Positions 6,163 through 9,088 of a DNA stretch of 9,088 bases are shown here, one piece after another. Location: assembly GCA_038214135.1 (NCBI GenBank), contig JBBQSD010000191.1:1-9088 (forward strand). The letters are read 5' to 3'. The notes under the pieces were generated by a model, which was not told the DNA's origin, did no database searches, and was given only the letters and a program-made list of their open reading frames with translations. How positions within the stretch are numbered: the stretch's first letter is position 1; each line of letters starts with the position of its first letter. The DNA comes from JANLSE01 sp038214135 (lineage in GTDB: Bacteria; Chloroflexota; Chloroflexia; Chloroflexales; Roseiflexaceae). The translations under genes and the position numbers were made by a program.

Positions 6163-6520
6163 TTCATCAGATGACCAACGCCATCTGTGTGAGCTAGATT
6201 GGGAGCATAGTGCCGTGTTACTGCCACCAGGGTGTTATCTGAACCATGCCTGCGATCCAAATGCCATGCGCAAGGGTGTGAAGGTCTTTGCGTGGAAATC
6301 CATTCGCGCCGGCGAAGAGATCACCATTGACTATCGGTTGAATGCGTTTACCGGTGAGCAATGGCAGTGTATATGCGGGAGCGCAAATTGCCAGGGAACA
6401 GTCACCAGTAGCTTTTTCTCGTTGAGCACCGCCCAGCAAGCGCTGTATCTGCCATATGCGCCATCATTCATTCAGCGTGAATACCGCCAGCGCAACGCCA
6501 TGAAGCATAAGGCTATCTGA
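6137..6520 (+). CDS. Short SET and post-SET domain protein (putative lysine methyltransferase)
   Basis: This 127-residue protein carries the catalytic half of a SET domain. NHACDPN (36-42) matches the NHSCxPN SAM-binding/pseudoknot motif, and GEEITIDY (59-66) supplies the catalytic Tyr66. CIC-GSANC (78-85) is a CxCx4C post-SET zinc motif that, with C39, could bind one zinc. SET proteins transfer methyl groups from SAM to lysine. The usual N-terminal GxG strand region, about 80-90 residues before NHxC, is missing: only 35 residues precede it. The same frame upstream is closed by TGA near 6118, so the protein is either a minimal variant or N-terminally truncated. The start lies inside the methyltransferase gene (26-nt overlap) with no good ribosome binding site, which fits translational coupling. 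The C-terminal tail (90-127, FFSL, YLPYAPSFIQREYR) is well formed, arguing against random decay. The target is unknown. Confidence 0.82.
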   Translation: MSTIVNLYDSSDDQRHLCELDWEHSAVLLPPGCYLNHACDPNAMRKGVKVFAWKSIRAGEEITIDYRLNAFTGEQWQCICGSANCQGTVTSSFFSLSTAQQALYLPYAPSFIQREYRQRNAMKHKAI

Positions 6521-6528
6521 ACCTCTGT

Positions 6529-6553
6529 TATGGGCGAATCGCATTCGCCCATA
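6529..6553. terminator. 10-bp perfect hairpin after the SET gene
   Basis: TATGGGCGAA (6529-6538) and TTCGCCCATA (6544-6553) form a perfect 10-bp stem with a 5-nt loop, starting 8 nt after the SET stop. No T run follows on either strand, so it is not a classical intrinsic terminator. It probably acts in 3'-end formation or mRNA stability, or is a dispersed palindrome. Confidence 0.5.
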
Positions 6554-6598
6554 CATGCATTGTCCATCAGTGTGATCGGGCGCGATTGGCCACGGTGG

Positions 6599-6775
6599 TT
6601 ACCTATTTGCAGCTGAGGCATGACCAACCGACAGGGCTGTCACAATCAGGAAGGCAACGATAAGCTTGACACGTACTGGGCGATCATCGAAAAAGCGAAA
6701 GACACGGTAAGTAAGTCTCGCCGCATCAGGAGAGGGGGCGGGGGCAGCGTTGCTCCCAGGTGCGTTCTTGATCAT
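6599..6775 (-). pseudogene. 58-codon ORF resembling the N-terminal membrane anchor of a chemoreceptor/sensor
   Basis: Reading from ATG 6775 to TAA 6601-6599 gives 58 residues: a Pro/Ala-rich start (GSNAAPAPSPDAAR), a basic-aromatic stretch (YRVFRFFDDRPVRVK), one predicted membrane helix (LIVAFLIVTALSVG, about 38-51), then HASAANR. The pattern 'RFF-x-x-x-PVRVKLIVAFLIVTALSVG' is what begins many methyl-accepting or HAMP-type sensor proteins. In those, a periplasmic or HAMP region would follow, but here the frame closes after seven residues and no sensor domain is found downstream. VANRARSH appears after the stop in another frame, possibly a continuation. I read it as a sensor-gene remnant; a genuine small membrane protein is the alternative. 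The ribosome binding site is poor. Confidence 0.42.
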
Positions 6776-6992
6776 ATCGTATAATTGCTCGTCTGCTTGC
6801 GCTATAGTAACTTACTCTCAAGAATGAAGCGCCCAACGAGTATACACTATATCCGTGAAAGCACCCCAATCGTTTCCGAGCAGCTCGATAGCGTTCAGTG
6901 GCAATTCAGGAATCCTTTGCGATCATGTAATCGTGTAATCTTTTAGCCGCAGGATTCAGCCTGCGGATTCTGGGTATGCATCGTCCATCAAC
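6776..6992. terminator. Intergenic stretch with a hairpin past the flippase stop (6947-6966)
   Basis: CCGCAGG (6947-6953) and CCTGCGG (6960-6966) form a perfect 7-bp stem with a 6-nt loop, about 27 nt beyond the flippase stop. No T run follows on the minus strand (CTAAAAG instead), so it is at best a weak or factor-dependent terminator. The rest of 6776-6946 shows no gene that I recognise. TGTAATC occurs twice at 8-bp spacing (about 6926-6940). Confidence 0.4.
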
Positions 6993-8516
6993 CTACACTG
7001 GATCGATGGGTGGCCCAATATCGGCAGCAGCAGTCGCAATCTTGCGTGGTTTGATGAAGCGTCCGAGCTTGCGTTGAAGGGCCCCACGAACAAGCTGCAC
7101 ATCCTCTGGATCGACAACCCGCATCGCGGCAATCAAGCCAATATACACAATCGCACCGACCACGATTGGGATGCCGATGAACAGATCGCGCAGCCACCAT
7201 GTTGCTGCAACCATTGCAAGCCCTGCGCCAAGAACCCGTAGCGCAAACCACAGATTGCGCCATGAACGTGCCCCGGCAGGCATCAGCATATAACCAACGG
7301 CGGTCATCAGTGTCTCGGTAATGATATAACTGAATGCTCCGCCGAGTGCGCCATTGTTGAAGGCCTGTTGGCACCAGGGGATCAACACAATATCAAGCCC
7401 AATCGTTGCGATGATGCCGGCTGCCATGACTCCCATCCAATAGTGCAATCGATCCGTCGCAATCAGAAACTGCCCGAGCATCGTCGTCTGATATGTTGCA
7501 ATCAATGCAACGCCAAGTGCAGCAGCAATCGGGCCACTCGGCGCATAGCTTTTACCAAGAACAAGTAGCACCAATGGTTCGGCAATCACCACCAGCCCAA
7601 GGCCAATCGGCACGCTCGCCAACAACATCATGTCCAGGCCCTTGCTCAATAGTTGCCCAAGCACAGCCGAACCCTGGGCATATGAGCGTGAGAGCGCCGG
7701 AAACAATGCAGCCACAACGATTGTTGGTATAAAGAATAGTGAGGCAGTCATCTGGCGGGCAACACTATACCAGCCAACCGCCTGGTAGTTAATCAGCTGC
7801 GAGAGCACAATCACATCGATCTGCTGGTAGAGGATGAGCAACAGCCCGCTCATCAGGAATGGCAACCCGGATCCGAGTGTGGCCAAAGCCTGTTCACGGG
7901 TGAATGGCACCCACAACCGATGTGAGCGCCGCAGTGCGCGAACCAGCATGACTGTGTAGACGAGGCTACACACAACACTGACCGCTGCAACCCCATAGAT
8001 GCCCAAATTGGCAAAGATCACCAACAATCCCAGCAGCGTGTAGAGCATCTTACTGATAATGCCAGCCACCGAGATCTCACTCATCCGCTCAAGCCCTTGT
8101 AGCGCTGCGCTTGAGACACTCGAAAGGTGAACGAGTGGCTGCCCAAGGCCAAGAATGATCGCCAGATAGACAATCGTTTGGCTGTAGCCCATGAACGCGA
8201 TATAGCCCGCGATTGCAACTGCACCAACCAAATAGAACAGCAGCCGCCATGTCAGGGCCGTGGCAACCAGCTCGGAAACACGCTCAGGGGTTCGTGCGAT
8301 CTCCTTCATCAAAAATGTCTCTGAACCAAAGGCTGTCAGCATATTAACAATCATCCATAGTGAGCCAACCAGCGCATATTGCCCAACCAACTCTGGATTC
8401 AGATAGCGCGACATCACGATCAGCAGCAACAGACCAAATACCCATGACATCAGCTGCGACCACATCAGCATTGATGCATTCTTGAAGATGGTCCGCTTCT
8501 GTTCGGTTGCGCTCAT
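6993..8516 (-). CDS. Polysaccharide flippase (Wzx-like, MOP superfamily)
   Basis: This 507-residue integral membrane protein has roughly 12-14 predicted helices. The family flips lipid-linked oligosaccharides across the inner membrane for capsule, exopolysaccharide or O-antigen assembly. The first helix region FKNASMLMWSQLMSWVFGLL then IVMSRYLNPELVGQYALVGS is the classic start of PF01943/PF13440 flippases. QQIDVIVLSQLINYQAVGWY (helix 7 and following loop) and ALFPALSRSYAQG recur in the family. The length is typical, with no gaps or frame breaks. The cytosolic C-terminal tail after about 465 (VDPEDVQLVRGALQRKLG) is charged. The start is ATG 8516, with GGAGGG (8530-8525) spaced eight bases. No glycosyltransferase is in the window, but a divergent partial gene follows at 8874, so this may be the edge of an exopolysaccharide cluster. 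A lipid II flippase or MATE transporter is less likely by sequence pattern. Confidence 0.9.
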   Translation of the reverse strand: MSATEQKRTIFKNASMLMWSQLMSWVFGLLLLIVMSRYLNPELVGQYALVGSLWMIVNMLTAFGSETFLMKEIARTPERVSELVATALTWRLLFYLVGAVAIAGYIAFMGYSQTIVYLAIILGLGQPLVHLSSVSSAALQGLERMSEISVAGIISKMLYTLLGLLVIFANLGIYGVAAVSVVCSLVYTVMLVRALRRSHRLWVPFTREQALATLGSGLPFLMSGLLLILYQQIDVIVLSQLINYQAVGWYSVARQMTASLFFIPTIVVAALFPALSRSYAQGSAVLGQLLSKGLDMMLLASVPIGLGLVVIAEPLVLLVLGKSYAPSGPIAAALGVALIATYQTTMLGQFLIATDRLHYWMGVMAAGIIATIGLDIVLIPWCQQAFNNGALGGAFSYIITETLMTAVGYMLMPAGARSWRNLWFALRVLGAGLAMVAATWWLRDLFIGIPIVVGAIVYIGLIAAMRVVDPEDVQLVRGALQRKLGRFIKPRKIATAAADIGPPIDPV

Positions 8517-8548
8517 GAATTGTGCCCTCCGCTCTGGATACTAACGTG

Positions 8549-8580
8549 AATATAGCCGATAAACCGATAGCCGATAGCCG
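8549..8580 (-). promoter_or_regulatory. Candidate flippase promoter with tandem ATAGCCG repeats
   Basis: On the minus strand TATATT (8554-8549) is a plausible -10. The expected -35 region is occupied by repeated units: ATAGCCG at 8552-8558, 8567-8573 and 8574-8580, with the variant ATAAACCG at 8559-8566 (given on the + strand). No consensus -35 is present, so the repeats may be binding sites for an activator. This is inference. Confidence 0.3.
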
Positions 8581-8873
8581 AAAACCTAATGTTGGCGGCT
8601 GCTTTCATCGATCAGTGTGCGGCGCATGGATATCTATCGTGATACCAATACTAGGGATATGCGATGAATCTTATGTGATGTAATGCCCAAAGGGATTGAC
8701 GATATTGTTAGACTTCTCTCTGTATATAGATAGATACCATCGTTGTTCGGAATGGCTTTGTTGGCGGTACGGATGTTCAACTGTTCAACAAGATATTCAC
8801 CTGGTTCACCGAAAAGTCACTTTTGCCGCATATGCTCGACCCACATGAGAACGAATATCGTGAGGATCATGGC
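8581..8873. other. Divergent intergenic region with possible + strand promoter
   Basis: No gene is firmly recognised. TTGACG (8696-8701) is a good -35, but the nearest AT-rich -10 candidates (TGTATA 8721-8726, TATATA 8723-8728) are 19-21 bp away. GAGGA (8862-8866) is the ribosome binding site of the partial gene at 8874. From about 8735 the frame of that gene is open without stops, so part of this stretch may be coding or a remnant. Confidence 0.3.
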
Positions 8874-9088
8874 ATGGCTGGAATAGCACCGAGACTAATA
8901 CTCCATACACCAATCATCGAAGCATCTGCCGATTCGACGCTGGTCACCTTTCCGATCAGTTCGCCAGATGGCCCGTTTGATCTGCGCTATGATATTATCG
9001 GCGCGCAGGCCGCATTCGATGCCACCCCCGCTATTGCAGCCGTTCTGCTGCCCGCCCTACGCAAACATTGGGCAATTGAGGTAGAAGC
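8874..9088 (+). CDS. Uncharacterised protein, 5' part only (runs off the right edge)
   Basis: An open frame of 71 codons begins MAGIAPRLILHTPIIEAS and continues through TFPISSPDGPFDLRYDIIGA and AAFDATPAIAAVLLPALRKH to the window edge with no stop. ATG 8874 has GAGGA (8862-8866) seven bases upstream. An in-frame ATG at 8832 and open codons back to about 8735 allow a longer protein, but no ribosome binding site is seen there. I do not recognise the family with confidence. The opening of short beta strands followed by a helix (FDATPAIAAVLLPALRKH) is compatible with a cytoplasmic enzyme. It is transcribed away from the flippase gene, so an exopolysaccharide-related role is conceivable but not shown. 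Confidence 0.6.
   Translation, partial: MAGIAPRLILHTPIIEASADSTLVTFPISSPDGPFDLRYDIIGAQAAFDATPAIAAVLLPALRKHWAIEVE

Noticed and set aside
1..9088. CRISPR array, tRNA/rRNA genes, transposase or integrase genes
   Set aside because: None found by eye on either strand. The only regular repeats are the linker 36-mers and the short ATAGCCG units.

Overview
The window looks like a stretch of a Chloroflexota (Chloroflexia-type) genome. This is an inference. It rests on moderate GC content, a secreted enzyme with a long Thr/Pro-rich linker of the kind common in that phylum, and a SET-domain lysine methyltransferase beside a class I methyltransferase. No rRNA, tRNA, CRISPR array or intact mobile element is visible. 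The region is accessory: intact metabolic, cell-surface and modification genes are mixed with at least two, probably three, decayed genes.

Layout. Positions 1-957 (+) encode a D-2-hydroxyacid dehydrogenase, probably NADPH-preferring. Positions 1001-1663 (+) encode a cytoplasmic protein made of two tandem copies of a ~100-residue beta-rich unit. A repeat-like inverted repeat (1667-1725) separates it from a convergent minus-strand unit. That unit holds a sugar mutarotase of the RhaM family (1726-2058) and, upstream of it, the wreck of a GH29 alpha-L-fucosidase gene (2078-2691). The fucosidase has lost two internal segments, but its true C-terminus is still recognisable in another frame just before the mutarotase. 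An AT-rich intergenic region (2692-3163) carries a 22-bp dyad and further palindromes.

Positions 3164-4714 (+) encode an exported SGNH/GDSL-type hydrolase with a Thr/Pro linker and a C-terminal beta-sandwich-like domain. It is followed by a decayed MFS transporter gene (4776-5257, with a frameshift, a nonsense codon and truncation). Next come a class I SAM-dependent methyltransferase (5380-6162) and a short SET/post-SET protein (6137-6520) that overlaps it by 26 nt. Positions 6521-6992 hold two hairpins and a 58-codon minus-strand ORF that resembles the N-terminal transmembrane start of a chemoreceptor or sensor protein. A Wzx/MOP-type polysaccharide flippase occupies 6993-8516 (-). A divergent intergenic region leads to a + strand gene that starts at about 8874 and runs off the window.

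How the genes may work together. Mutarotase plus alpha-L-fucosidase was probably a small deoxy-sugar (fucose) salvage operon, now mostly dead. The flippase and the divergent partial gene suggest the edge of an exopolysaccharide locus. The methyltransferase and SET pair looks translationally coupled and may act on a shared or related target, which is unknown. I found no convincing new multi-gene defence or mobile system. The most notable items are the methyltransferase-SET overlap, the tandem-duplicated beta protein, the three-frame fucosidase remnant and the hidden sensor-like 58-codon ORF.
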